A stretch of 64,000 nt of DNA, taken from assembly GCF_932526225.1 (NCBI RefSeq), contig NC_064041.1, forward strand, positions 7,709,042 to 7,773,041. The letters are read 5' to 3'. This DNA comes from Nematostella vectensis. Lineage: Eukaryota > Cnidaria > Anthozoa > Actiniaria > Edwardsiidae. The notes beneath the pieces are model-generated. The model ran no database searches. It saw only the letters and a list, made by a program, of their open reading frames with translations, and was not told the DNA's origin. Shown here piece by piece: positions 20,573 to 32,489 of the stretch (positions within the stretch are counted from its first letter, which is position 1; the number at the start of each line of letters is the position of its first letter). The position numbers were made by a program, and so were the translations under genes.

Positions 20573-21831
20573 GGTGGCGCGCCGAGGTTGTTTTGGCTTA
20601 AACAGCTTTTACTAAGTTCCCTATATTAGACTCATTTTCGGCTCGATTTTCGTGAATTTTTCAGATTTTATTAATACATCTATGCTTTGTCAGATCCCGC
20701 AAGATTCACACTTGTTTGAAATCAAATTATATTTTTTCATGCAAGGTAAATGGAAGCAATTTTTTTATATTAAAATAAAAAAATCGAAATCTGGGCGATG
20801 ATTTTTTTTTTCTAAATTCACAGTAACACCTAACAATACTCCAGCTTGAAGCACACGAATGTTTGGCTTAAAACTGACCTGTCAAACTTCGCGATTGATA
20901 AATCTTTATTTTACGCCAAAATTGTCCTCGCAATCTTTGAAAAAATAAATGCACTCTTGCCTACAAAGATCCATCCCCGAATTTACGCCCCCTGCTAAGT
21001 CCACACCCTAAGGCAACTTGTGTGAGAGGGGATCTCAGTTCCGCTCGTGCAACTTTGTCACATGTGGAACAAACAAGGCAGCTATCGTCGATTACCATGT
21101 GTGACACTAGCGTGGGCTTCGTTTGAAGCGCATTCATATCCTCAACTTTCGATTCTAGTTTCTCATAAACGCAGGCTCGACATGCAACTGCATTAAGCAA
21201 GTACTTTCGGTAAGGCCTATTTTAGCCATAGCGTCGGGTAATAGTTTAAAAGAGGCGCGGCTTGGGCTCAAATGTTGAAAAAGAAAAAAATTCTTTCGTT
21301 TTCAAATTATTTTAATAAAAACACTCTCGAATTGACCATCTGGAATTTATTCTTGTGCAACACTGGTCCTCTTGCCCCTCTCACACAAGTTGCCTTAGGG
21401 TGTGGACTTAGCAGGGGGCGTAAATTCGGGGATGGATCTTTGTAGGCAAGAGTGCATTTATTTTTTCAAAGATTGCGAGGACAATTTTGGCGTAAAATAA
21501 AGATTCATCAATCGCGAAGTTTGACAGGTCAGTTTTAAGCCAAACATTCCTGTGCTTCAAGCTTGAGTATTGTTAGGTGTTACTGTGAATTTAGAAAAAA
21601 AAATCATCGCCCAGAATTCGATTTTTTTATTTTAATATAAAAAAATTGCTTCCATTTACCTTGCATGAAAAAATATAATTTGATTTCAAACAAGTGTGAA
21701 TCTTACGGGATCTGACAAAGCATAGATGTATTAAAAAATCTGAAAAATTCACGAAAATCGAGCCGAAAATGAGTCTAATATAGGGAACTTAGTAAAAGCT
21801 GTTTAAGCCAAAACAACCTCGGCGCGCCACC
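20573..21831. mobile_element. Foldback element with about 460-bp inverted arms and TTAA target duplication
   Basis: The left arm (20573 to about 21032) and right arm (about 21370 to 21831) are near-identical inverse copies beginning GGTGGCGCGCCGAGGTTG. TTAA is repeated at 20569-20572 and 21832-21835. The few arm differences are scattered substitutions and small indels, so the insertion is young. The unique 340-bp spacer contains a short Cys-containing frame on the minus strand (CRACVYEK...CLVCSTCDK) that could be a fragment of a larger protein. The TTAA points to Kolobok or piggyBac-type mobilisation. Confidence 0.85.
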
Positions 21832-21929
21832 TTAATGGCCAAATTTAATTGAAAATATTGAAAAGGAATTCCAAAATGGCAGGTGGAAATCGATGTTTTC
21901 ACACACTTGGTGATTGGCTGGGATGACAA

Positions 21930-22192
21930 AATGGCGGCTAACAAAGACCCTCCAGAGCAAAGGACCAAACAGGGAAGTGGTCAGACACTATGTGTTCAAT
22001 TGTAAGCTAAAATGGGATCCATTTTTAGATATAATATGCTTTTTCCCTACTATTTCTTCTAATCGAGGTGGCCCTCGGGGGAGGACTTTCACCATTTTGA
22101 CACTTGAAGCAGAACGGAGAATTGCGCATGACATTGCAGATTGTACCGCTGATGACGAATTCAAACCTGCAAAACAACGAAAAAAAAATTAA
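21930..22192 (+). other. Possible small two-exon gene (low support)
   Basis: An ATG in good context (ACAAAATGGCGGC at about 21940) starts MAANKDPPEQRTKQG. A downstream segment after a pyrimidine-rich TTCTTCTAATCGAG reads GRTFTILTLEAERRIAHD to an AT-rich stop at 22192. A join at 21985 (A|GTGG) to the later AG would keep frame and give about 56 aa, but the donor is weak and I recognise no domain. It could also be the edge of a decayed gene. Confidence 0.2.
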
Positions 22193-22393
22193 AACAAACG
22201 ATTAAAATTTAAGCAAAAAGTATATCAAGTGAAAATGCCACGATATTTGCTCTTCTGTTGTCACGTTGTTGCTACTGGTGTTAATGTTGTAGTAGAGGGG
22301 GCAGCCGATGTTATTTTTGCTCTTGTCGTTGTAATATTTTCCTATTAATGGCGGAACTCAAAGTACAAACTCTTTACCTAGTTTAGTTCTTCC

Positions 22394-25300
22394 TTAGTAC
22401 CCAGCCGTCGCAGACCGCTGACCAGGGCTGTAGAGCGGCGTCCCGTATTTCTTTTGGCGCGCTCTCGAGTTCTGGAACCATACTTGCGTGACCCGTTTGC
22501 TGAGTCCCGTAAGTTGCGCTATTCTCTCGAGATCTTGTCCGTCGGGATTCGAGTCGATGTTAAAGTTCGCTTGAAGTATCTGTAGTTGGTCTTCTGTGAA
22601 CGTGGTTCGGACCCGCTTCGCCTTGTGTCGGCCGCTCTTCAGGCTATTCGGAGAGTCGTCGCCATCAACATCGGGTGAGAATACTGGGAAAGAGAAGACG
22701 AGATCATTAGAAGACGGTATAAAAACTTCCTTGCACATTGTGTTTTACCAGGCAGACTTAAAAGCGGCTGACAGATACTCTTTAATAATGCAATAGACGA
22801 AGGAAGTAGAAGGGATGATGAGGTATCTTGTTGGAAGGGGTCGTGTGATTGGGAGGAGAGGTTGTGTAGTTGGGGGAGGGGTTGTGTGTTTGGGGGAGGG
22901 GTTGTGTGTTGGGGGAGGGGTTGTGTGGTAGGGGGAGGGGTTGTGTGTTTGGGGGAGGGGTTGTGTGTTTGGGGGAGGGGTTGTGTGTTGGGGGAGGGGT
23001 TGTGTGGTTGGGGGAGGGGTTGTGTGGTTGGGGGAGGGGTTGTGTGGTTGGGGGAGGGGTTGTGTGGTTGGGGGAGGGGTTGTGTGTTTGGGGGAGGGGT
23101 TGTGTGTTTGGGGGAGGGGTTGTGTGTTGGGGGAGGGTTGTGTGGTTGGCGGAGGGGTTGTGTGGTTGGGGGAGGGGTTGTGTGGTTGGGGAAGAGATTA
23201 TGTGGTTGGGGGAGGGGTTGTGTGGTTGGGAGGGAGGGGTCGTGAACAGGAGAAGAGAGTGACTATGATGCTAGTACCTTCTTGGTAATCTCTTTCCGCG
23301 GGTGAAGTGTCCAACGCCTCTAGGTAATGGAGCTTGCAGAGTACATGACCATCCTTTAGAGCAAATTCCTCGCCGGTTGAGAGCTGCCTCTTGCAGTTAT
23401 CACAAGCGAAGCAAGCGAGATGATAGACACAGTTCTTGGCTCGACGGACCCAGTCGTTAGCGTGAATACTGCGACCGCAACGCGCACATTTTGTACCAAA
23501 TTGCCTGCAAAAAATACAGTGATTAATACAAATTGCATGTAAAAAGTACAGTGATTAATACAAATTGCTTGGGGAAAAAAGTACAGTGATTAATACAAAT
23601 TGCTAGAAAAAAGTACAGTGGTTAATAAGAACACTTTTGGGAGACACAGAACTCCTTAAACTGTGGAATGAGGACATCGTCGGGTACAAAAAAATGTTTC
23701 CATCGCAAATAGGATTTATTGACCAGGTTTATTGACTAAATACATGTCTGGTAAACCATTCGCGTAAAAATGGAGGTAAAAAATGGAAAAGGAAACAATG
23801 ATTCTCGTCTAGATAAACAAAACATGATACTTGAAAACCTACTTGACACTTTCCAAACATTTATTAGATTGGAAAGCATACCTTTTACGATACATCATAC
23901 GATTTGCAGGGAAAAACACACAAAAACAATGAGAAATATGAATTAACCCAAATAAGTCTTAAGAAGAGATGGAAAAAGAAACTGAAATCTTAATTAAATG
24001 GACTCAAATGGAATGGAATGATGAAAGAAAGGGACATAAGTGCCCACATTAAAATCCTAATAAAATTACCAATAAACGAGAACAGCCGGCGATCAAACAT
24101 TTAGATAAAAACAAAAAAAACTGGAAGTGCTTTAATTGATAGCAGAAAGTAGTGTTTTTTACTTTATCTTTCGAAAAAACTCGACATAGTGCTCAGAATG
24201 AAGCTCTGAAGGGAAGACTTGAAACGTAAGCCAATGATTTGATAAAAAGGTCTGAGAGTGGAAGCAGTGTTAAAAAGCACTTTTATACGGAATATTCCTC
24301 GTTGAAATGCAAATGGTTCTATTGAAGTCGCCACACATTGGCCCTTCCATACGTTAATCCTTTACGGACAAAAGAAGAGTTCTAAGGGACGAACTTTAAC
24401 GTGTTAGACCCCTTTTATCAACCTTTTTAATGCTTTTTATTAGGCCTAGTTAAAAGCCAAAAAACCGTGTTCTCAAAGTTAAGGCATCCGGAGTGTTTTG
24501 ATATGCTTTGTTTGCTATGAAAAAGTTTGAGAAGGATTCCTGATGTCGCGGGAAACAGATTGCTTAACAAGCCTGTTGAAAACAATGTTAAATCCCTTTT
24601 CGAGATGTCTTATCTTTATCTTGTCTGTATATCGATGGTTGAATGAAGACAAGAAATAACATTAATCCCTTGATAAAAATATTAGACAAAAATAACGCCG
24701 CCAATTTATATTCGACCCAGACCATTTTCGACACTTTCGAGTTTTGCACAACAAAGGGACAGTAAAGATAAAATAGCAAACTAAAAAATGGAAAATAATC
24801 CAAAGCAGTTGGGCGTTTATACTTTAACATTTTACTTCATTAATTTTTTAAATTGCGTTTGAGTAATCGGGGGATCAAAAGATTTTAAATGAATTATTCG
24901 TTCTATTTGAAAAACGCTGTATGTTTTCCTGGTGTCATTGATTGATTGATTTCGTGTTTTTACCTTTTCTAAGAGGGTTCGAGTAATCGGTAAACAGAGA
25001 AATTCTTGTACACAGACGAGCATTTCTTTAAGTTAGCGGGATGCTCACTTGTCAGGGGTTTCAGTTACTGGGAGGGTTAAATTATAGTTTAAACAGTAAA
25101 TTTGAAGGAGAACTAAGGTTGGAGTTACTGAGGGTTCGAGCTGTGACGAAAGAAAAGGCTAGAAAAGTCTAGAAAAGTCTAGAAAAGGCTAGAAAAGGCT
25201 AGAAAAGGCTAGAGCAAAATGACACCTGCCATAATGTAATATTCAGAACTGAAAGTAACAGTCCATTTACACCTCAACTGGTGTTTTTTTCCCATTTTAA

Positions 25301-28300
25301 AGTCAGTAGAAATGAATATTGCACAACTTAGTCATAGCTCAACGCTCTTTTGATATGGCTTCCATTGACAGAGAAAAAGAGAGAAAATGGGTCTAAAGAT
25401 AATAAATAGGAGTTTTAGCTGAATTCATAAGGTTGTCTAAATATTATCTAGAATACACCAAAAACGTTTAAAGCCTTATTAAAGACGAAAATTTGGCAGA
25501 GTCGATTTCCAGTTTTTGGTGTATTGTATTCATTGTTCTGGTACGAGATCGCGACAGTTTGGGCCTTTTGATTCTATAAATATTATCAAGAATATATGAA
25601 CCTTGCATTTAAACGTTCCAAAATACAAAAATCTAGTGGAAGTTAATGCGAGGTTTTAAGGGCCAAACTATATTCACTTTGAAATGATAATTTAACTGGT
25701 AATTTATTACAGTTCCGTGGAGGTGACCGGTTGGCAGTTCTTAACACGTTTCACTGGGGTTTTCTTTTATTCATTTCCAGTGCTATGGCAAGCGTGTAGA
25801 AGGTGTGAGAAGCTCGCATCCGTCTCGATGCGCTCTACACCAAGCATCACCATGAAATGTCGCCTTGTATTGTCTACGCACAATTACAGTAATCAACGAG
25901 ATTGTTCGCATCTTGGAGACGTCCGTTCCAAGACAGGAATGTGTCGGACAGACAGGAATACAAATTAAAACTTGTTCTTTATCCCTTTCTCGAGTAATTA
26001 TTACGCTTTTTGGGAGCTAGACCAGCCTTTGAAATGATCTTTATAGGGCGCGTGGGACATTTGCTAGGTAACATCCGACTCAGGTGATATGACGCAAGAT
26101 CTCCAAGGCGTTTTAAGAGTTTTTACATTTGATGTATACAAAAAAAAAGTCTTTTTAATTACGACTACGAAGAGGATTGCAAAGTGAGATAAAATGAGGC
26201 CTAACTATGTTAACACTTTCTTAGGTTTAGGCTTTTTTCGAGACTAACTGTTACAATAAAAAACATTGACATTTCTCAGCTATAAAATATACGAAGGCAC
26301 TACTTATTTTGCATTCTTAAAAAGGTGCTCCTAAAGAAACTATTAAATATAATGTACATGAAAGATCATAACACATGAGATATTTAAACAGTTAATGCGT
26401 TATTTCAATACCCCCATGTTAAATTGAAATAACAATTATAGGGGTAAGCTCTCTTGACGTATCGCAAAAGCAAAAAACCGTTGGCTTATATTGGCTTTAA
26501 GAAAAAAAAATTCTTTTAAATAATGCTTCTCTCTTACTGCGTAGCAATGGACCACATCTAACTCCGATTCAATAACATGTTTTGTTGGGTCAAAAGGCTT
26601 CTGAAACTTATTTAGAATTTTGAACAAAAATGGCGTTATAGCTTTAAAGACATACAATTCGAGCACTAAGAGAACACATAAAATATACGACAATTACCGT
26701 GGTTAACCATCTTAAGACCGTTAACAACCGTGGGTTCTCTGGCCCATTAAATCACAGAAGGGGGCATGTTGCATGGATTTCAAACAGACTTTTCGTTTAA
26801 ATTAAAAGAAAAGATATACTTTTATATGACTTGGAGACTGGTTGGTTGATTCTAAGGAATATCTAGTAATCCAAGTAAGTAGGATAACTTGCACAACCTC
26901 ACCCTATTCACTTAAAAAATAAATATTTTTTCTACAATTGTGAAAAGAGTGAGACGCACAGGAGAGGACAGAAAAATGAATAAAAAGCTTTGATTAGTTT
27001 TTTCTGGAAAAATTGACAGAATAAATGAAAATTTAACTCAAAGGTTAAGGTCGGGGATTGGGGATTTAATTCTTCGCTAGGGTTATATGGAAAAAGTAAG
27101 CTCATCTATCCTTACCTTGCGTAGTCCGCTTTGCAGTATATCTTCCCATCTTTCGTGTAGCAAGTTGCCTCGCGTCCAAGTTCATCGGAGCAGAGACAGC
27201 ACTTTAAACACTTGGTGTGCCAGGCTCGACCACTCACTTTCACAAGGTACCGATCCACGATCTTCGCCTCGCACCCAACACATCTCTCGCCCTGCGTCTG
27301 TGGGGAATTACACGCCAGTTAGAAAACAGTTTACCCTAATACACATACATACAATCACGGAGAAGTGGGGTTCCCGGTTAGATTTTATTTCACCATTAGA
27401 AAAAGCACTTGGCTTTAGCTAGTAAATAGAAGCGCTGACGCTGTTAGAATAAAAGTTTTTTTACCAGTGTAGAAAACGTTGAGTGGTTATTGTTGACAAA
27501 AAAAATGTTATTTAATCAGACAGTTTATTCATAAGACAGTTTTTTTAGAATGAAGACAGGTAATAAAAAAGTGATATATAATGTTGAAAAAGGGGGTCAT
27601 TTGACGTAGTGGGTATTAAATACGTAAACGACTTGGGGCAACTTAGCAGCTTAAGTGAAAGTCATTAGATCTGCGCCTTTGTGAAGGCCACCCGGAGAGC
27701 AAATACAAATACAATAACCAACTTGTGACTGGAAACTGGATCTTAAAATCCAAATAAATCTGGTTTGAAAGCATTAACATTGGAGCACTAACAAGCACAG
27801 AGTCCGTATTGTAAAAACACTTAACGCAAAAACACTTTAAAACTACCTAAAAGGATAAAGAAAGTTAAAGACACAAGGCTAACAGTCTTATCGTTAAGGC
27901 TTTTAAATGATTCGCGAGAAAATTAAGGTTAAGGCACATCTCGTGGGAAGTTTGAAACACACAAAAGTTGCGAGATTAAAACAACAAAGCATAGAATGTA
28001 TACAAAGATCTTATAATCCCCGCTAGAAGCTTTCACTCCTGTGCAGGTTACAATAAGTAAGGACGCTATTTCACAGAGTGGTGCGAATGGCTTTCGTATA
28101 ATACTAATAGGATTACTATAAGCTTCTGCAATCACAAACTTTAGCAGACCAGGAAAAGTAAACAAGGCTATCCACAGTCTTAAATACCAGCAATAAACTC
28201 GATAGCACAAGATAAATAATGTCCTTAAAGATCTTCTAGATTCAGTAATAAATACCATCGAGCGGTAAGAAGTTTCCAGTAAGTGGCTCGATGCTGACAA

Positions 28301-28531
28301 TATTATAAACGTGTTTACTCTTCCTGTCAATGTGCGGTGAGACCCACCGTTTAAAGTAAGTGTAAATACGTCAGCACAGGAGTGGACTAGTTAGGGCACG
28401 TCTTGTAGAGAATTAGCGAACGTAAATATAGAGTGTGGATGAATTAAGGAGCGAGCTACACTTACCGACACATGATCCACGGCGTTGAGCGAGGGACTCG
28501 TCACAGCTTTATCTTCACACGGGGTGGTCAT
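22394..28531 (-). CDS. Lhx6/8: LIM-homeobox transcription factor, Lhx6/8 (Arrowhead) class
   Basis: Four coding exons, 28531-28466, 27297-27116, 23504-23278 and 22683-22394, have GT-AG borders and phases 0, 2 and 1, and give a 254-aa nuclear protein. LIM1 (about residues 28-82) reads [16 protein letters not shown] then [14 protein letters not shown]2 (about 89-143) reads [17 protein letters not shown] then [11 protein letters not shown]. Both have full zinc-ligand sets. The homeodomain (about 178-237) has [12 protein letters not shown], then [20 protein letters not shown] and [12 protein letters not shown], and the DRYL of LIM1 plus NPD of the homeodomain point to the Lhx6/8 class. LIM domains bind LDB cofactors in this family. 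The tail after the homeodomain is only about 17 residues. An acceptor-like TTTTCACAG directly precedes ATG 28531, so an upstream non-coding exon is likely. Confidence 0.92.
22855..23245. repeat. 21-bp minisatellite in the LHX homeodomain intron
   Basis: About 18 copies of GTTGTGTGGTTGGGGGAGGGG fill most of the 590-bp intron between the LIM2 and homeodomain exons. The G-rich strand is the plus strand, so the pre-mRNA is C-rich here. Open frames in three phases over the array are repeat translations. Confidence 0.9.
23507..23625. repeat. About 33-bp tandem repeat abutting the LIM2 splice acceptor
   Basis: Four copies built on GTACAGTGATTAATACAAATTGC lie directly upstream (in transcript sense) of the LIM2 exon. 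On the minus strand each unit begins GCAATTTG, the same eight bases that begin the exon, and includes the T-rich tract before the acceptor. The array therefore copies the intron-exon junction context. Confidence 0.8.
23626..27115 (-). other. LHX intron between LIM1 and LIM2 exons
   Basis: AT-rich intron sequence. It contains a short tandem repeat of TAGAAAAGGC (about 25146-25213). A stretch at 25770-25975 has longer open frames but no domain I recognise and no convincing start or splice pair. No other gene is supported. Confidence 0.55.
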
Positions 28532-31068
28532 CTGTGAAAAGAGCACGGCACACAATTTACTTCTCGATCCTCAACCAACACAGCGGGACACTAGGTATCC
28601 GAACACGGATGTGATAAAAAAACGCGAAGATGGGGTCTAACTTGCTTTTCTATCCCCTAATGGGTCGAGCTCTCCGCAGTATTGTAATTAGCAAAGACGA
28701 CCATTCATTGGCTGATATGGACAATAGGGGCGGTCTTGCTACCCACTGGGAAATTGAGCTGACACACAAAATGTTGTTCACCTATTGTTGGATCTCGATC
28801 ACCCGAGTCGCTTACAAAACTCCAATTGAAGTAAGCACCACAATTAAAGTTTGTTCACAAATTACTGAAGGTTAACCGCACTAGAAAATCCTTGTTTTTG
28901 TTGACGAAGTTCACGGATGACGAATAAGCCACACGCGATCGATAATTAGTTTAGAAGTCTAGAAGTATGTGTGAATAATTTGGCACTCGGGAAAAACATT
29001 TGGCGCATCGAGCAGTCCAAAAGGCGAACAAAAGCTTATCATGCTCATCTGGAACCAAACAGACGCAAACAAATTTGTAACAAAATGTGATCGACAAATA
29101 AAGTTGCAAGCATTAGCGATAATGTTAGCAGGTGGCTTGTACTTGGTATGGTATTCAATTCGATGCGTTCGCTTCTTTCTATTTGCATGTCCTTGAGAGG
29201 CAATTCTTTCTCGAGTGCCACTAAAGAAAGGTTAAAAAGGTTTATTGGTTCCGCGTTTAATTCTCCTTTAATCGCCTTGTGCCAAATTATACAAGTGTAA
29301 AACGTTACCCCGATAACTGTCGTCTTTTTACAGTTGGACATTTACGGCAGGATTATAATATATGCACATTAGGGAACTTTGTTGAATCTTACAGTATGGA
29401 AAACGATTTTATTTTAATTCATAGTAAAAGCCTGTTAAATATCGAAAGTGAGGAATCTTTTTATACGTTACAATCGATGCAATAACCAGAAGATGATTAT
29501 TCAGTTAGTGTAATTACGACAATTATGGTAGAGTTTGTAATACTAAATTAAGCAGCTTACTATAGACAGTTTAGATCACCAAATCTGCTGGGCTAAATCT
29601 TGTGGTAAAACATTCGAGGCTTTTCATTAGAGTGAAAGCCTAGTTGGGTTTTATTAACGAAGTATTCTTTACAATGTGTTGAGTTCGAGTTTTGGGAATT
29701 CAATCTGACAATAAATGAGAGATTAAGTTTCTTTAAAGGAAGGAAATAATGCACCATTTTTATTTGGACAAAGACCCAGGAAGCCCAGAGACCACACAAA
29801 AGTGAATTTGAAAAGAGGAAAAAACCCGGAAGTACCAAATATGCACGGAATTTTCTTTTTCCAAATTTTGAAAGCATCTTTTCTTTTGGCGTTGTTTGGA
29901 GCGAAAGTTAATAACAATAAACCAATACTATAGCCAAACCTTTTTTCATATTGATTTCAGGGCAAATCTTTTGAACAACAACGCAATAACGATAAAAATA
30001 GATAATTAGTTACCCTGAGGTGGGTTTGTTATATCATATAGAGCACTTTCAAGTATTATGATATGCCAGTTTACCCTGACAGCAGTGGTTTCTGACCTCG
30101 CCTAGGCCGGGCCCATTCTTGCGATTTCTCTAATCACAGTTTATTAATAATTATTTTTGGGGGGTAAATTCGCATATTCGGTTAAAAGTAAAGCCCTTTT
30201 GCGAGAACTACCGTGAAGACTACTTTTTAAGTCTCTAAATGACAAGTCATCGTAAATCGTAAATATTCTACGTCGTTGCGTCGTTGTTTTGAATGTGTTA
30301 ATTCATCGAGGTTGGTTTATCTTTTTTATTAATGTTGTTTTTTTAATGATCTAAAATGTCCTAAGTAATAAATTAAAAATAGTTTTTCAAGAGTGTTTCG
30401 GGGTAAGCCAAAATGGAAAATACGTCTATAATACGCTACTATGCGTAAAAGTGGAGCTTATTTTTTACCAAATATTCTATGAAGAGTGCTGTGACAACCA
30501 TCAATCATTTGTACGCTTGTCAATCAACCTCTGAGACACGTGTAAATTGTATAATCATCGTGGTACATGCACACGAACGTTTGCGAGTGTTCTAAAAATT
30601 ATTGTTAATAAAATATCAACAGTGTAATGCTTTCTTTACGAAGGTCATAACGCCAACGTAAAGCATAACAATAAGGGTGTACAAGACCTTAAAACGAAAA
30701 TCCTATGGAAAAATTCAACGGTTCTATTACTGAAGTTATGACAATAAAAACCATTACAGTGTTGAAATACCCGAGCTGGGAAGCTACAGAAGAAGTATTT
30801 ACGAACAAAATATTTGCATTTTACAGTCCACACATTTACTCCGCTTTTACAAGCTCCAAAAATAATATATCTCCATACTTTCGAAACAACTTTGAAGCAT
30901 TGAGACATTTTTATGCTAAGCAAACACCTGATAATATAAGGAGGAATGTGCAATAAATATTCAATTACATTATATTCATACCTTAAGCGGGTGTCAGTCG
31001 TTGTTCAATATTAAAGCTGTTGTGCGTAGAATAATTGTAGAAATTACACTGAGCCAAGGAGCTCTCAC
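28532..31068 (-). other. Probable 5' intron of the LHX gene
   Basis: If the CpG-rich segment at 31069-31300 is the first exon, this stretch is the first intron. It is AT-rich, with no supported coding exon. The segment at 28600-28900 is less AT-rich and could be regulatory. Confidence 0.4.
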
Positions 31069-31330
31069 CTCTTCGCGTTCTGCGTGTAAATAGCACAGAA
31101 TAGCAACAGTGCACGGGGTTTTGTGAGGCCCTGTCGGCGCGCGCTCACATCAGCGGTAGAATCACAAAAACGCGCAAAGCTACCGCAGCGGGCGGCGAGG
31201 GAGGCACGGGACAAGTGCAAATAGCGGAAACGGCATGTCGGGACATTTTTAAAAGGCGGAAAACTTTCCATGCAAAAGAGTGCACCTTGCAAAGGGCGCA
31301 CCGTGTGGAGAGGCTAAAAGAGGCTAAGAG
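31069..31330 (-). promoter_or_regulatory. CpG-rich segment, probable 5' untranslated exon of the LHX gene
   Basis: This is the only GC- and CpG-rich block for several kilobases (31130-31210). On the minus strand it ends with GCGAAGAG followed by GTGAGAGC, a strong donor at 31069. Joined to the acceptor directly before ATG 28531, it would produce a stop just at the join in the open upstream frame, so it fits a leader and not an N-terminal extension. Inferred from composition and splice signals only. Confidence 0.4.
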
Positions 31331-32489
31331 ATTTTGCAGTGTTGGGTGAAAATGGTGAAATGTTAGAAATGCTACCATAAGCATTGTGCAACTGGTAGAA
31401 AATTGTGACATGAAAATTATCAGACATTGAAATTAACATTTGAAAACTACATGTCGCGTACAAAGAAACAACGTAGAGAAACAAAGCAAAATACTCTTTG
31501 CTGCTTTAGAAGGCATACTGCCGAGCCGAATCTAACACAGTCTATTTGTATCAACGTTGATTCAGACGTCGCACTAAATGAATTAGGCTCAATAGGTTGC
31601 GAGTAGTTAAAGCTGACTTTATGTGGAGTTTCTATTGCAAAAAATCAAATCAAATATGTTACTTGATTCTGAACAAAAGCTCGACGTTTGAATCGTTGTC
31701 GTGCTTTTGCCGTGCAACACGACTGGTGTAGTCGTGCTTAGTGCTGTGCCGAACTTCTGCCGTTGTTACTTTTGCAAACTACTACATCATTTTTGAATCA
31801 ATGTAAAACACACAATATCTAGTGAATATAAACATATTCAATATCAATGAAGTATTAAAAAGAGAATTACAATAATGGTAAATAGCATTAATATTCAACG
31901 TCGCTACTCTGAACACAGTTGAAGTTTTCGTTTTAGAGCGCATCACTCCTACATCACTTCTTTTTTTTTTGTGTCCAATCATACTGTTATACTGTAATTG
32001 TATAAGACTCTAATTAGATGTATAGTAGAAAGTATCGGCCTTTTTATTTACTATGAATCTAAGAAAGAGACACAAGTATAGCATATACAGTGCATTCGAA
32101 GTTGCAAAATTTCCATAATTTTGCTACAAAATCCACAAAAATACATTCACATTTCATCTGGAAAGGTGCAGGAGTAAAAGTCTTCCCTTTTGTTGCAATG
32201 TAGAAATGCTTTGAAAGGGGTTAGAGTGTTTGCGTAGGAGATTTTTGAAAAACAGAAACGATAGATTGCATAAGGTATGTCGGCCACTGTGTGTAGTTCT
32301 AAGATCTGGCGTTCGAAACTTTTACAGATCTTTCCGAATTAAGCGCAGTGCAGACAGCGCCAACATTGCAGGATTGCTGTTAACTTGTGAGAAGCCGATC
32401 GTGGATGTGACAGCATGCAGTGTGATATAGGTAGGTTCCACTTGCATGGTGCATGTGCAATTTTAAGAAGCGGATTTTTTTTTCTGACT

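Noticed and set aside
22862-23288. Three overlapping Gly/Val/Cys-rich frames of 115-130 residues
   Set aside because: Pure translation of the 21-bp G-rich minisatellite in an LHX intron.
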